Shown piece by piece: positions 19,930-30,949 of a stretch of DNA of 64,000 bases (position 1 is its first letter; every line of letters starts with the position of its first letter). A program made the position numbers and the translations under genes. The notes beneath the pieces were generated by a model that was not told the DNA's origin, did not search any database, and was given only the letters and a program-made list of their open reading frames with translations. The stretch lies in the NCBI GenBank assembly GCA_958450365.1, contig CAUEEP010000917.1:706001-770000 (forward strand), given 5' to 3'. This stretch comes from Mesorhabditis belari (Eukaryota; Nematoda; Chromadorea; Rhabditida; Rhabditidae).

Positions 19930-20475
19930 CAGTGCTCATGTTGTTACAGTAGATTGCCAGTAGATTGCTAGAGTACTATGGCACTGCTTTACACTAGAGT
20001 TTAGATCCGAGTCCAACTGAAGCGGAGATTCTCCTCACCAAGGCGGAATTACGATTGATTTTGAAGTCGATTTTGAGTAAATTTGATGTCCGACGGAGTT
20101 GAATTGTTAAAATGATAGGGAAAAATGCAAATTTACGGACTGAACAGATTCTTCAGAGGAAACACCGCCAACGCGCTCGTCCACTACGTTGATCTCATCG
20201 TTGACTGTAATTCGATTGCCAAGGCTCTTCGTGAGTTGATAAGGGTTAAGGATTTGGTCATGAGATAGATCACTTTTCAAATCATCTGCTCAGGCCCAGA
20301 GATCGCCGCAACTTTTGTTTTTGACGAGGAGATTTTGAGCTTATTTACTGTATTTCGAATTCAACTTTTTTTTAGTTTGCTTCACTGAATACCTCAGAAC
20401 TAAAGCGTGGAGAGGTCGTCACACCGATGAAGTCGAAAGGTTCACAAGGTAGAGAGAATCGGCTTCATTTGAATG
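19930..20475 (+). repeat. Block E with two exon-like stretches
   Basis: Dispersed block, also at 34285-34850, 39860-40299, 43446-43690 and partly 30766-30900. It contains a readable stretch LNRFFRGNTANALVHYVDL continuing to CNSIAKAL and RVKDLVMR before a stop (20138-20266). After a TTTTTTAG acceptor near 20372 comes a second stretch EYLRTKAWRGR and DEVERFTR ending at AAG|GTAGAG. Both resemble real exons, but neither can be assigned to a family. Confidence 0.4.
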
Positions 20476-21334
20476 GGAATTGATTTAGATATACATACAT
20501 TCAAAATGAAACTTTTTTGGTTAAATCTAGTAAGCGGAGGATTTAAATGCATCAATTTCGTGGAAAGTCTCGAAACTGGTCTAGAATATTGATATCATTA
20601 CAGAATTACAGTAGAATACGATTTCTCAAAGTTTTTCGATTCTCTTTGATTCTCCCTGCTTCCCCCACTCTTTGAGCCTCAAAATTTGAATAAAATTTCA
20701 GCAACTACGACCGGAAACTCGGCAAGAATAAGCTAAATCACGAAAAAACGTGAAATTTTTGTTTTTCTGCAAATATTGAATTGAATAAACTTGCCGAAAA
20801 GCTAAAAGATCATCAATTTTTAAAAGAATGACAGCGATTCTCTCAAAAACTATCTATGGAAAAGAAATAATTTGTAAAATCTTTGTAATATTAGAAATGA
20901 ATCGGGGATTTTGATTTTGTAACCCCGCCTTTATATCTTGCCTTGTTACTATTTTCCAAAAACTTTCAAAAGGAAAAGACTTCCGGACAAAGTGATAGGC
21001 GTTCAAAGGGTGACGATCCGTTTGAAGTGCCCGGAAACTACGAGGACAAGGTGTTACGAAAACGCAGCAATCGATGTGTATCCCATTCCAATTATTCTGG
21101 CTGACTTTTTATTTCACTCTTTCTCAGCTATTTATAAAGCTTTATTTTTTTACGAAACAAATAATACATCCCTGTCAAATAATAATCATACATAGAAACA
21201 AAGATTCATCCTTGTCAACTTCTGCTCCAGTTACATAAGAAATATCAAAATGGATGAATTGGATGAAATCAATGACAATGCGACCAAGACACAACAAAAG
21301 CAATAAAACTGTATCAAAACCCGATAAAACCTTG
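20476..21334 (+). repeat. Block D and F-box 3' flank
   Basis: Block D runs from 20480 to about 20830. The 3' flank of the minus-strand F-box gene runs from about 20830 to 21334, with TTTATT (AATAAA on the minus strand) at 21141-21146. No gene is seen. Confidence 0.5.
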
Positions 21335-22357
21335 TCAAAACTCAATCTTTCCCGATTGCGGATGAGTGTAGAAAGCGAAAAATTCCGTTCCGGTTCCGGT
21401 TCCGGAATCTAGATCATCATCCTGGTATGTGAATGATCCAAACATGTAGACACAATCCCTCCTCGAGTCAATGTTTCGCCGAAAAAAATATCTAAAAATG
21501 TCTGATTTCTCCGGGAAATCCAAATAGTAACCCAAATGCTTAGCCAAGATTTCTCTCGCTATTCTGGCGACTTTTTGCTGATTTTCCCTGACGAAACGCT
21601 TCATTTCAGGGAATCGCGAAAGAAAATCCACGATTCGGCAATCCCTCTCCTCAGAATCATGGTCATACATATAAATACCCGCTTTCAAATTCTTGGTTGG
21701 GATCCCCTCCTCAACCATTGATTGCAAGGCCTTTTCAAACCCATCATCGGCCCAGTATCCAGTGATTTCCAAGAATTTCAATGAAGTCTTCGCAAGAGCA
21801 GCGTAGTAGAAGTGAAATGCAGCAGCGGAATAACACCAAAAACAGACTTTTTCGCAGTCATTCATCTGATTTGCAATAAAATTCTCGAAATGTTCGCTAA
21901 TCACTTGATTTTCTTTCAACAAACCAATGTTCACGTCAATATCCGCGGATTCTGCAATCACCGAGCGGAAATTCTCAAGAAATTTCAGCAACAACTCGTT
22001 CGTGTCCACAGAGAGGTCCAAATGTTTTACAGACTTCAATTGATTCAGAATCGCCGCGTTTTGGTCGCTGAATCGTTCGGGGTACCATGCGTCAAATACG
22101 TCACACGAGTGAATTCGTTTGACCAATGGAAAGTGGAGAGTGGCATTAAGTCTGAGGCAGGAGTCATGGGGACGACGAGTGACCCAAATCCAATCACCCC
22201 CAGAGCGTAACCGGTGCACGTGACGCCCAAACACTAGCCAGGGTGTCCGCAGCAGAATCGATCGAAATCCCGCATTCACCTTGACCAATTCAATTGTATC
22301 TTCCGGCTTCATTTGCTCCAAAACCTCCAACTTTAGGTCATAGCATAGCTTCTGCAT
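21335..22357 (-). CDS. F-box-like protein, N-terminally shifted copy
   Basis: A 340-residue open frame beginning MQKLCYDLKLEVLEQ. In the other copies this methionine is residue 13; the usual start MSFEMRK (ATG at 22392) is out of frame because one G of the GGGGAATG run is missing. Translation from the internal ATG would lose only 12 residues and keep most of the F-box-like part (EVLEQMKPEDTIEL, VNAGFRSIL). The C-terminal region is complete and ends SGKIEF, with an extra ENQQKVARIAREIL variant and a DDDLDSGTGTGTE acidic/Thr stretch near the end. It could be functional or a recent pseudogene. The probable role is an SCF-type substrate receptor, by inference from the F-box pattern. A MITE (22477-22753) lies upstream. 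Confidence 0.7.
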   Translation of the reverse strand: MQKLCYDLKLEVLEQMKPEDTIELVKVNAGFRSILLRTPWLVFGRHVHRLRSGGDWIWVTRRPHDSCLRLNATLHFPLVKRIHSCDVFDAWYPERFSDQNAAILNQLKSVKHLDLSVDTNELLLKFLENFRSVIAESADIDVNIGLLKENQVISEHFENFIANQMNDCEKVCFWCYSAAAFHFYYAALAKTSLKFLEITGYWADDGFEKALQSMVEEGIPTKNLKAGIYMYDHDSEERDCRIVDFLSRFPEMKRFVRENQQKVARIAREILAKHLGYYLDFPEKSDIFRYFFRRNIDSRRDCVYMFGSFTYQDDDLDSGTGTGTEFFAFYTHPQSGKIEF

Positions 22358-22476
22358 GGGAATGACCTCAACTTTCGCATTTCAAACGACATTTTGCTTA
22401 GCGTCGGTCTACCTGTAAATAAAAAAAACAATTAGATTTCCAAAGCCAAGTCGGCAATTAGAATTAAAAGCTTTTA

Positions 22477-22753
22477 CAGGGTGTGTCATAATTAACCGTA
22501 ATCACTTGAGGGTAGGTCATTCAAAAGGCAAACGATTCCCACAAAAATTGACAGGAAAATGTTGAGTGGGTCTCCTGTAGCGGTGTCTATTGTCTAACCG
22601 ATAGGAGTTCATAAATATCTTAAACGGATTTTCAAAGTTGGGAGTCACATTATGCCATGAGCTCCAAAACTAGATTGTGTGCCAGGTTGAGTGAATCACC
22701 CTCCACGGTGAATCACCCTCCACGGTGATTATGAATAATTATGATGCACCCTG
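22477..22753. repeat. Foldback MITE, inner right arm deleted
   Basis: The left end is CAGGGTGTGTCATAATTA after TA and the right end is GATGCACCCTG. The inner right arm is missing, and TGAATCACCCTCCACGG is tandemly repeated at the deletion site. Confidence 0.75.
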
Positions 22754-24226
22754 CAGACAAGTTCCTCAACAATCTCTAGTTAACTACTACTGCTTACTAA
22801 CCATAATCAGAATGAACATGAAAAATTTCAACCCCGAGCTATCAAGACAGTAAAAAACCATTTTAAGCAGTCTATGAATCCGAAAGTGAGAAGAAACTTC
22901 CGCCCACGCTATTAGATGTGAGTGTAATTAGTCCCATTAATGGTTTTCTACAAAGTTAACAACGTGGTACAACGCGAGCTCAGCCACGATACCCCGAACA
23001 CTTCCCTCTACTACAATCTCGACCATATCAGGCCAAACGTCGAATCGCAGAAGTTCGTGAGTTTGTTTTAGGGTTATGATCTAAATGCTTATGCTTTTGT
23101 ACCGCCTTCTGCTTCTGCTCAGCTTTCTTTTGCTTTGAGTTGCCCGCTCTATAGGCAAGTAATACACAACCGTTTTTTAACTTTTAACCAACTTAAAGGA
23201 ATGTACTTTTCCGGAAAAGGGCGGTAGAATTCAATCTTTTTTTAGGTCAAAAATTAGCAAAATTCAAACTGCAACTTTACCCCTTCGAATGAAAACAAAA
23301 TGTGCGACACGTTAACTTCATTTTGTTTAGCATCAGGCAGTTTCATTATTCTATCAATCTAGGCCTATCGTCAGTACCGACGGATTTGAGGTTCTACACG
23401 GCACCGAGACACAGCTCAGTACTGTCACTTAAAATGGAGAGTTTGAGAAGCCGTTGATCAGGTAAGATTTAACTAAACTCGACGCCTTTATTTGCCCGAG
23501 GTCAAGATAAATATCATAGGCATAAAATAATGCTACTGCTTGACGCTAAACAAAAGGAAAATGAAACAACAAAACACCTATAGGCCATTTTAGAAAGCTT
23601 CACAAAAACCAAAACATTTAGATTAAAGTCCCAAAAACAAACTCACAAACTCCTGCGATTCGGTTGATATGGGCGAGGAGTGATGGGCGATAGTGGGATG
23701 GAATACAGTGGGGTGGAGTGGCCGGTGTGTCGTGGCTAAGCTCGCGTTGTACCCGAAATACGGTGGGTCAGCATCATCTCTGCAAAAAAACATACAGGTT
23801 GGTAAGAGGTTTTCGTTATAAATAGTAAAAGAGGAAAAAAGTTACAAAAAAATAGGCACCCACTCGGGAGGGCTTGTAGAATGAATGACTCTTCCGAAAA
23901 TTTCGCGCCTTTTTCACAAAATCATTAGTTGAATATCTTTTCCTTGAAGATACTCAGCTAATTGGCGAAACACCCGCTTCACACCCCCTCAAGAGGAAAC
24001 TCGAATGTTTTTTGACGCGTTTGGGTAACTCTGATTCTCTGGTTTTTTTCGAAATTGTAGTTGTTTTTTTTTTTATTTTTTCACATCCTTCCAAACTGGA
24101 TGTCACCCAACAATCTAAATGTCGTAGCCGATTATGAATGAAAGTAGCTTTTTCTAGAAATTTGTCGTCAAAGGCAAATTATTTATTTGATATTGTAGTG
24201 GGTAAAACCCCAATTCGCCCAGTTCG
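22754..24226 (+). repeat. F-box-unit spacer with long inverted repeat
   Basis: Same spacer as 221-1430. The arms lie at about 22960-23370 and 23510-23760. The part from 23850 (GAATGAATGACTCTTCCG) to 24226 is deleted internally compared with 30180-30720. No gene is supported. Confidence 0.5.
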
Positions 24227-24382
24227 AGTACGGATCCCCTTTCGACCCAAAATAAAATGTTTTGAACGGTATTACGTGACTAATTACCACTTGTTAATCA
24301 GGCTTTATTCTTTCGAACAAAGTTTAAGAGTTTTCACGTTTTTAACTTTTGTCGTTTATATTTTCATCGAACTAAATTTTCT
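24227..24382. repeat. 156-bp insertion relative to paralogous loci
   Basis: At 30705-30740 and 39535-39555 the sequence passes directly from CAGTTCG to TTTTATGATGGAGG or TTTTAGGATGGAGG. Here 156 bp intervene. Its AACAAAGTTTAAGAGTTTTC part recurs at 59600-59620, beside another breakpoint. This suggests a dispersed repeat. No clear inverted ends or duplication were found. Confidence 0.5.
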
Positions 24383-24449
24383 TTTTATGATGGAGGATCG
24401 ATTTACTGAAACCTTCACGCAATATCAATCTCATTTGAATGACTTTTTT

Positions 24450-25338
24450 TAGTTTCACGGAGAAATCAGACATTTTACGAATCTCTTTCAATTGATAGTA
24501 GACGAGGTCGTTGGGTTGCGACTAAGGCTTTCTTCTTTTCTAAATGTTAAATCTTAAAGTTAAATGGTGGTCAAATTATCGTATGCCCGATTTTTCAGCT
24601 TATTTTCAAGCAGCTTTATAATTCATTGATGAAAATGAAGTAAATGAAATGGAGAATGGAGTTTAAGGAATCTTTTAGAAATGAATTATTTCTGAATGAT
24701 CTATCTAAAGATTGAAACGTACAATTCCTCTTCTCTACAATCTCATTGACGTTCCCTCTTTCTCTCCATTCGTCATCTCGATCCGATTCGTTCATTAATG
24801 AAGATTTTTGCATTGAAAACTTGAATAAATCAATGAATTTTCGGTAATTTTAAACTCCCACCTCTCCACTGAGAAAGCTTCCCGTCTGGGAAATTTGAAT
24901 CAATCACCGTTTTATACTTTCGTGGTTTCGCAAAAGTTTTCCCTGGTCTTGTCATCAAAAGTAATCAAGGTAACCACTCCAAAAACAGGTTTCGCATCTG
25001 AATTTTTCATTCCAATTTCATTTTTGAGTACAGTACAGACTAGTTACAGCTTTTTAAGCTTTTTAAGCAGTACTCTTCCCAATTTAAACACCTAGCACAG
25101 TAAAGTACAGTCTATTTTCCTTTTGAACTCACTGTATTGCTTAGTTTGTGCGTTTTTGGGTTTCTAAAGTGCACATTGATGATGAAACAACATCACAAGG
25201 TAATAATTTTTAAACAAAAAGTATCTTTAATTTGTTAATGGTAGAATCTCTTTAGAAAGACATTACAACGATTCTAAGTCTCTTTAAATCTTGTACAACC
25301 TCCCAAAGCTTTGAGAATCGAGAATAGAATCTCTTTAG
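24450..25338 (+). repeat. Block S
   Basis: Dispersed block, also at 42400-43140 and inverted at 57119-57970. It carries on the minus strand a 65-codon frame (MQKSSLMNESDRDDEWRERG, 24616-24813) that is open in two copies and stopped in the third, so coding is doubtful. It starts with a scrap of F-box 3' sequence (AGTTTCACGGAGAAATCAGAC). Confidence 0.4.
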
Positions 25339-26843
25339 ACACTACAACAGAAAGACACTACAACGATTCCAAGAAACAATCACTTCCAATTGCTAAGAAA
25401 TCATCGAAACTATCTTCACTAAATGAAATCATTTCGAAGAAGTTCAATGAGAATGGCCGGGTAAAAGAACTCAGTGAATCGCTTGATGAGGTGAATGTTG
25501 AGGTAAAGGATAAGCGCATCCCATCTAGTGCATCAGCCAAAGTTATCTATCGTTAAATACCAGGAAAATCTCCATTTTCCGAACCTTTTCAGACTGTCAT
25601 GAGTAGGCTAGATGGGATACTTGCGTTTAAGCACACTTTTGTGTACTCTGTTTTTCTCTAAACCCATCCTTTCTGGCGTACTGAATTCTGATAGAAGATA
25701 AAGAAATCAGTGTGCTAGCTGGGTTGTGTTTACGTGAAAGTATAAAAGCTAAAAAATTACCCTAATTTTTACCATATTCAATTTTCTAGGTAATTGACGA
25801 AATCGAGAAAAAAGGTGAAGAAAAAATGGAGGGAAAGAAGAAAAAAGAAGAAAAAGAGGAAAAAGATGAAGAAGAGTTGAGGAAGTTCGATTTAAATCAA
25901 TTAAAAGAGGCAAAAATCGATAAAAAGACTGAAATAATAGAAGAGAAAACGAAAAAAACGATAGAGGATAAATCGATTCCTGTTCCCGAGGAAATCGTCA
26001 ACCCGATTGAGGAAATTCAGGTTTGAAAGGTTGAAAAGTTTCCATTTTGTTTCTAGAGATTTAATTTCGAGACAAAAAGATAAAATTTCAATTAAATTCC
26101 TAGATTTTCACCTTCGAAATTCAAAATTCATTCCTCTTAAATGCTTACGTCACAATTTGTCGCTAGTTTTGCAATCGATTGCATTGCCACGAGTTTGCAA
26201 TCTTTTAAACCTAAACTAAAGAAATCTAGATTTTTAAAATAGGAATATCAAAAAGCAATCGAATACCAATCAATAGGCTATCCCTTGTACGAAATCCGAA
26301 CAGTAAGGCGATTTAATAGAACTTGCTGGATTGCCTCCTTTTCCCTAGCTAACTAGATCTCTAAGTATTCTAGATCTTCTAGAGAGAGAAAACATTCTAG
26401 AGTACAACGAAAAAAGGGATTGACGATGGATTGGAGGAGACACAAACAAGAAAAGCAACAACAACGCTAAAAGAAACCTCAACAACTCCAGCAAAACTCT
26501 TCAAACAGATCTGGCCAACCAAAGTCGTCATTGAGGTTTGGCGTAGCTTTGGTAACAAGTTTTTCTGATCGTATGGTGAATTTTGATCACAACAGTGCCT
26601 ACCGGGAACCAAGAAGGTTTTACGGTAGCTTAAAGCGCAGCAGTTCTTTAGTTGTTAGCTGTAGTTCTAGTATTATTGATATATAGATTATTATCATGCG
26701 TAAAAGATCTGCCCATTTTTCAGGCTCGAGAGTTCTATTTGGTGCCGAAAAACGGTCGTGCCAGGGATTATCTAGAGCCGTACAGTGGTGGGGGTTATTT
26801 CCTCAAGAAATCGCCTCAAGATTGGTTTCGCGGTTTACATGAG
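25339..26843 (+). CDS. Gene X copy 4, four exons
   Basis: Unrecognised gene with the clearest exon set. An exon ends at 25502 (LPIAKKSSKLSSLNEIISKK to DEVNVE) before GTAAAG; it probably starts near 25339. Exon 25790-26020 is 77 codons, phase 0, strongly Lys/Glu-rich (KKKKEEKEEKDEEE), probably coiled or disordered, with IPVPEEIV near its end. Exon 26401-26535 is 45 codons, phase 0 (STTKKGIDDGLEETQ to KLFKQIWPTKVVIE). Exon 26724-26843 is 40 codons, phase 0 (AREFYLVPKNGRARDYLEPY to DWFRGLHE). All have TTTCAG or TCTAG acceptors and GT donors, and together stay in frame. Neither the first exon nor the terminal stop was found. The related copies at 48477-51526 and 52936-53363 differ by whole codons, which suggests coding constraint. 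Function is unknown. Confidence 0.55.
25511..25732. repeat. Twin hairpins in gene X intron
   Basis: Two adjacent inverted repeats lie between the exons ending at 25502 and starting at 25790. Hairpin 1 (25511-25629) pairs GCGCATCCCATCTAG with CTAGATGGGATACTTGCG. Hairpin 2 (25659-25732) pairs AAACCCATCC with GGGTTGTGTTT less perfectly. The same pair, better preserved, is at 49784-50017. Confidence 0.6.
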
Positions 26844-27850
26844 GTAGATTTTTGGCTTTTTCTGGAAGCAAAAAGCGTGAATTTTTGTTCTTAGTTTCAT
26901 CAGAAAACTTTCAATAACCCGTAAATACTGGAATTTCATTTCTTAAGCCTGGTTTAGCTTTGACAAGCTTTGCTTTAAGTCCAAATTTCTTCCATACATT
27001 CAAAATCAAGCTTTTTTTAGTTAAATCTAGTAAGCAGAGGATTTAAATGCATCCAATTTGGTGGAAAGTCTCGAAACTGGTCTAGAATAATGATATCATT
27101 ACAGAATTACGGTAGAATACGATTTCTCAGAGAGTTTTTCGATTCTCCTTGATCCTCCTTGCTTCCCAAACTCTTTCAGCCCCAAAATTTGAATAAAATT
27201 TCAGCAACTACGATCGGAAAGCCGGCAAGAATAAGCTAAATCACGAAAAAGCGTGAAATTTTTGTTTTTCTGTAAATATTGATTTGAAGAAACTTTCCGA
27301 AAAGCTAAAAGATCTTCGATTTTTAAAAGAATGACAGCGATTCTCTCAAAAACTATCCATGGAAAAGAAAAAATTTGTAAAATCTTTGTAATATTAGAAA
27401 TGAATCAGGATTTTGATTTTGTAACCCCGCCTTTATATCTTGCCCTCTTACTATTTTCCAAAAACTTTCAAAAGAAAAACATTTCCGGACCAAGTTATGG
27501 GCGTTCAAAGGGTGACCAGCCGTTTGAAGTGCCCGAAAACTACGAGGACAAGGAGTTATGACAAGGCAGCAATCCCTCTGATGTCCAATCCATGTGTATC
27601 CCATTCCAATTCTTCTGCCTAACTTTTTTATTTCACTCTTTCTCAGCTATTTATAAAGCTTTATTTTTTTATACGAAACAAAAAATACACCCTTGTCAAA
27701 TAATAATCATACATCGAAACAAAGATTCATTCTTGTCAACTTCTGCTCCAGTTGCATAGGCAATATCGAAAGTGGATCAATTGGATGAAATCAATGACAA
27801 TCTGACCATGATACAACAAAAGCACTAAAACTGTATCAAGATAAAAACTC
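26844..27850 (+). repeat. Gene X tail, block D, F-box 3' flank
   Basis: Block D occupies about 26980-27340. From 27340 the sequence is the 3' flank of the minus-strand F-box gene, with its AATAAA (minus strand) at 27660-27665. Short ORFs here are not conserved. Confidence 0.5.
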
Positions 27851-28909
27851 TCAAAACTCCATCTTTCCCGATTGCGGATGAATGTAGAAAGCGAAAAATT
27901 CCGTTCCGGAACATATATCAGAATCTATCTCAGGGTCCGGGCCTGTGTATGATCCAAACATGTAGACACAATCCCTCCTCGAGTCAATGTTTCGTCGAAA
28001 AATATATGATTCCTCTGTGAACTCAAAACGGTAATTCATATGCTTAGCCCAGAATTCTTTCGCTATTTTGGTCACTTTTTGCTGATTTCCTCCCTCGAGA
28101 CGCTCCATTCTAGGGAATCGCGAAACAAAATCGACGATTCTGTCAGCCCTCTCTATCACAGTATCACAGTCATACACATAAATAGCCGCTTTCAAATTCT
28201 TGCTTGGGATCCCCTTTTCAACGATTGATTGCACGACCTTTTCAAACCGATCATTGACCACGTATCCTCCAGGGATTTGCAAAAATTTTATCGAAGTCTT
28301 GGCAAAAAGAGCGTAGTAGAAGTGAAACGCAGCAGCGGAAGTACAGTCAAAACAGACTTTTTCGCAGTCATTCATCTGATTTGCAATGAAATTCTCGAAA
28401 AGATCGCTGATCACTTGATTTTCTTTCAACAAATCAATGTCCACGTCAATAACGGCGCATTCTCCAACCACCGAGCGGAAATTCTCAAGAAATTTCAGCA
28501 ATAACTCGTTTGTGTCCACAGAGAGGTCCAACTTTTTCACAGACTTCAAGTGCTTCAGAATCGCCGCGTTCTGGTCGGGGAATCGTTCGGGGCGCCATGC
28601 GTCAAATACGTCACACGAGTGGATTCGTTTGAACAATGGAAAGTGGAGAGCGACATTAAGTCTGAGGCAGGAGTCATGGGGACGACGCATGATCCCATCC
28701 TCAAGAGAGATTAGGTGCACGTGACGTCCAAAAACTAGCCAGGGTGTCCGCAGCAGAATCGATCGAAATCCTTCATCCTTCACATTCATCTTCACCTTGA
28801 CCAATTCAATCGCATCCTCCGGCCTCATTTGCTCCAAAACCTCCAGCTTTAGGTCATAGCATAGCTTCTGCATGGGGAATGACGTCAACTTTCGCATTTC
28901 AAATGACAT
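27851..28909 (-). CDS. F-box-like protein, intact copy A
   Basis: 352 residues from MSFEMRKLTSFP to SGKMEF with no interruption. The F-box-like part is about residues 10-55 (FPMQKLCYDLKLEVLEQM, PEDAIELVKV, GFRSILLRTPW). It carries a five-residue insertion (KMNVKDEG in place of NAG) in the second half. A family region follows, with LKSVKKLDLSV, LLKFLENFRSV, NFIANQMNDCEKVCF, AFHFYYA, IVEKGIPSKNLKAAIYV and RRNIDSRRDCVYMFGS. F-box proteins recruit substrates to SCF ubiquitin ligases through Skp1; the target is unknown. The frame stays open 31 codons upstream, but that part lies before the probable spliced-leader acceptor and is treated as untranslated. Only the gene-proximal arm of the MITE remains upstream (28993-29074). 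AATAAA lies about 190 bases after the stop. Confidence 0.8.
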   Translation of the reverse strand: MSFEMRKLTSFPMQKLCYDLKLEVLEQMRPEDAIELVKVKMNVKDEGFRSILLRTPWLVFGRHVHLISLEDGIMRRPHDSCLRLNVALHFPLFKRIHSCDVFDAWRPERFPDQNAAILKHLKSVKKLDLSVDTNELLLKFLENFRSVVGECAVIDVDIDLLKENQVISDLFENFIANQMNDCEKVCFDCTSAAAFHFYYALFAKTSIKFLQIPGGYVVNDRFEKVVQSIVEKGIPSKNLKAAIYVYDCDTVIERADRIVDFVSRFPRMERLEGGNQQKVTKIAKEFWAKHMNYRFEFTEESYIFRRNIDSRRDCVYMFGSYTGPDPEIDSDICSGTEFFAFYIHPQSGKMEF

Positions 28910-28992
28910 TTTGTTTAGCGTCCGTCTACCTGTAAATGAAAAAACAATTAGCCTTCCAAAACCAAGTCGGCAATTAGAATTAAAAGCTTTTA

Positions 28993-29074
28993 CAGGGTGT
29001 GTCATAATTATTCATAATCATTTGAATCTAGCTCATTCAAAAGGTAAACGATTCCCACAAAAATTTTGCTGTGG
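28993..29074. repeat. Foldback MITE, left end only
   Basis: Begins CAGGGTGTGTCATAATTA after TA and is cut at about 29074, where spacer sequence follows directly. Confidence 0.65.
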
Positions 29075-30949
29075 GTCTATGAATCTTTTAAGCAGTTTAT
29101 GAAGTTTACTTTAAGCAGTTTTCCATTTAAGCAGTCTATGAATCCGAAAAATCAGTTGTTTGGTTTTTGACCGTAGAACACAAAAAAATGTGAAAAGCGA
29201 AAGGAAACTTCCGCTCAAGCTATTAGATGTGAGTGTAATCAGTCTCATTAATGGTTTTCTATAAAGACAACAACGTGGTACGACGCGAGCTCGGCCACGC
29301 CGATTACTTCCCTCTACTACACTATCGACCATATCAGACTAAACGTCGAATCGTAGAAGTTCGTGAGTTTGTTTTTGGGTTATGATCTAAATGCTCATGA
29401 TTTTGTACAGCTTTCTTTTGCTTTGAGTTGCCCGCTCTATAGGCAAGTAATAACACAACCGTTTTTTAACTTTTAACCAACTTAAAGGAATGTACTTTTT
29501 CGGAAAAGCGCGGTAGAATTCAATCTTTTTTTGACCAAAAATTAGCAAAGTCCAAACTGCAACTTTACCCCTTCGAGACCAAACAAAATGTGCGACACGT
29601 TAACCTGATTTTGTTCAGCATCAGGCAGTTTCATTATTCTATCAATTTAGGCCTATCGTCAGTACCGACGGATTTGAGGTTCTACACGGCACCGATACAC
29701 TCGCCTACACAAGCTCAGCACCGTCGTTTATAATGGAGAGTTTGAGAAGCCGTTGATAAGGCAAGATTTAACTAAACTCGATGCCTTTGTTTGCCCGAGA
29801 TCAAGATAAATATCAAGATAAATATAAAATAATGCAACTGCCCGACGCTAAACAAAAGGAAAATGAAACAACAAAACACCTATGGGCCATTTTAGAAAGC
29901 TTCACAAAAGCAAAAACATTTAGCTCAAAACCCCGAAAACAAACTCACAAACTTCTGCGATTCGGTTGATATGGGCGAGGAGTGATGGGCGATAGTGGAA
30001 TGGAATACAGTGGGGTGGAGTGGCCGGTGTGTCGTGGCTAAGCTCGCGTTGTACCCGAGATACGGTGGGTCAGCCGCATCATCTCTGGAAAAAAAATATT
30101 TACAAGTTGATAAGGGGTTTTCGTCATAAATAGTTAAAAACAGGAAAAACGTTAAAATAAAATCGGCACCGACTCGGGAGGGCTTGTAGAATGAATGACT
30201 GTTGCGAAAGTTTCGCGCCTTTTTTACAAAATCATTAGCTGAATATCTATTCCCTGAAGATACTCAGCTAACCGGCGAAACACTCGCTTGCCAATGGGTA
30301 ATAATAGATTTGCCCATGGCCATAAAAAGAAAGAAAAGTTTTGCCAATGGTTTGAAGCCGGCGATACGGCGGTTGTTGCATTTTCTTTTCTTGCTTTCAA
30401 GAGGAAACTCGAATGTTTTTTGACGCGCTTGGGTATTACGAAGTTGAAATTTTTCAGGGTCGTTCCTATCGTGGTTGAGGATTCTTATCAGCCGGAGTTA
30501 TCTAGAGATAGAATGTTTAGAATTTTGGTTAGAAGCTTCAAACTCCGATTCTCTGGTTTTTGTGAAATTGTAATTGTTTCTTTATTTTTTCACATCCTTG
30601 CAAACTGGATGTCACCCAACAATCTAAATGTCGTAGCCGATTATGAATGAAAGTAGCTTTTTCTAGAAATTGGTCGCCAAAGGCAAATTATTTATTCGAT
30701 GTTGTAGTGGGTAAAACCCCAATTCCCGCAGTTCGTTTTATGATGGAGGATCGATTTGCACAGCAAAATTATGCAAAAGTCGGTTATCGGAATTGCGATT
30801 GATTTTGAAGTCGATTTTGAGTAAATTTGATGTCCGGTAGAGTTGAGTTGTTAAAATGATAGGGAAAAATGCAAATATTAAGTTGTTCGGATATAAACGA
30901 GCGTTTTAGTAGTCGACAAAATTTACCTTAAAAACGGAAACAACACAGT
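29075..30949 (+). repeat. F-box-unit spacer with long inverted repeat, then block E scrap
   Basis: The arms of the long inverted repeat lie at about 29265-29660 and 29810-30070. From 30180 to 30650 is the most complete version of the distal spacer. It has two overlapping frames, 30202-30423 (SLAEYLFPEDTQLTG) and 30288-30650 (FFRVVPIVVEDSYQPELSRD), partly shared with 39009-39358 and inverted at 61736-61995. They are in different frames and I cannot say which, if either, is coding. From 30766 to 30900 is part of block E. Confidence 0.4.

Noticed and set aside
24616..24813. 65-codon minus-strand ORF MQKSSLMNESD in block S
   Set aside because: Open in two of three copies, but the third has a stop and there is no splice or family support.
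29832..29969. 45-codon ORF (KQKENETTKHL) conserved in five or more spacers
   Set aside because: It lies in one arm of the long inverted repeat. Copies have stops or lost starts (for example 23530-23660), so conservation reflects recent duplication and not coding.
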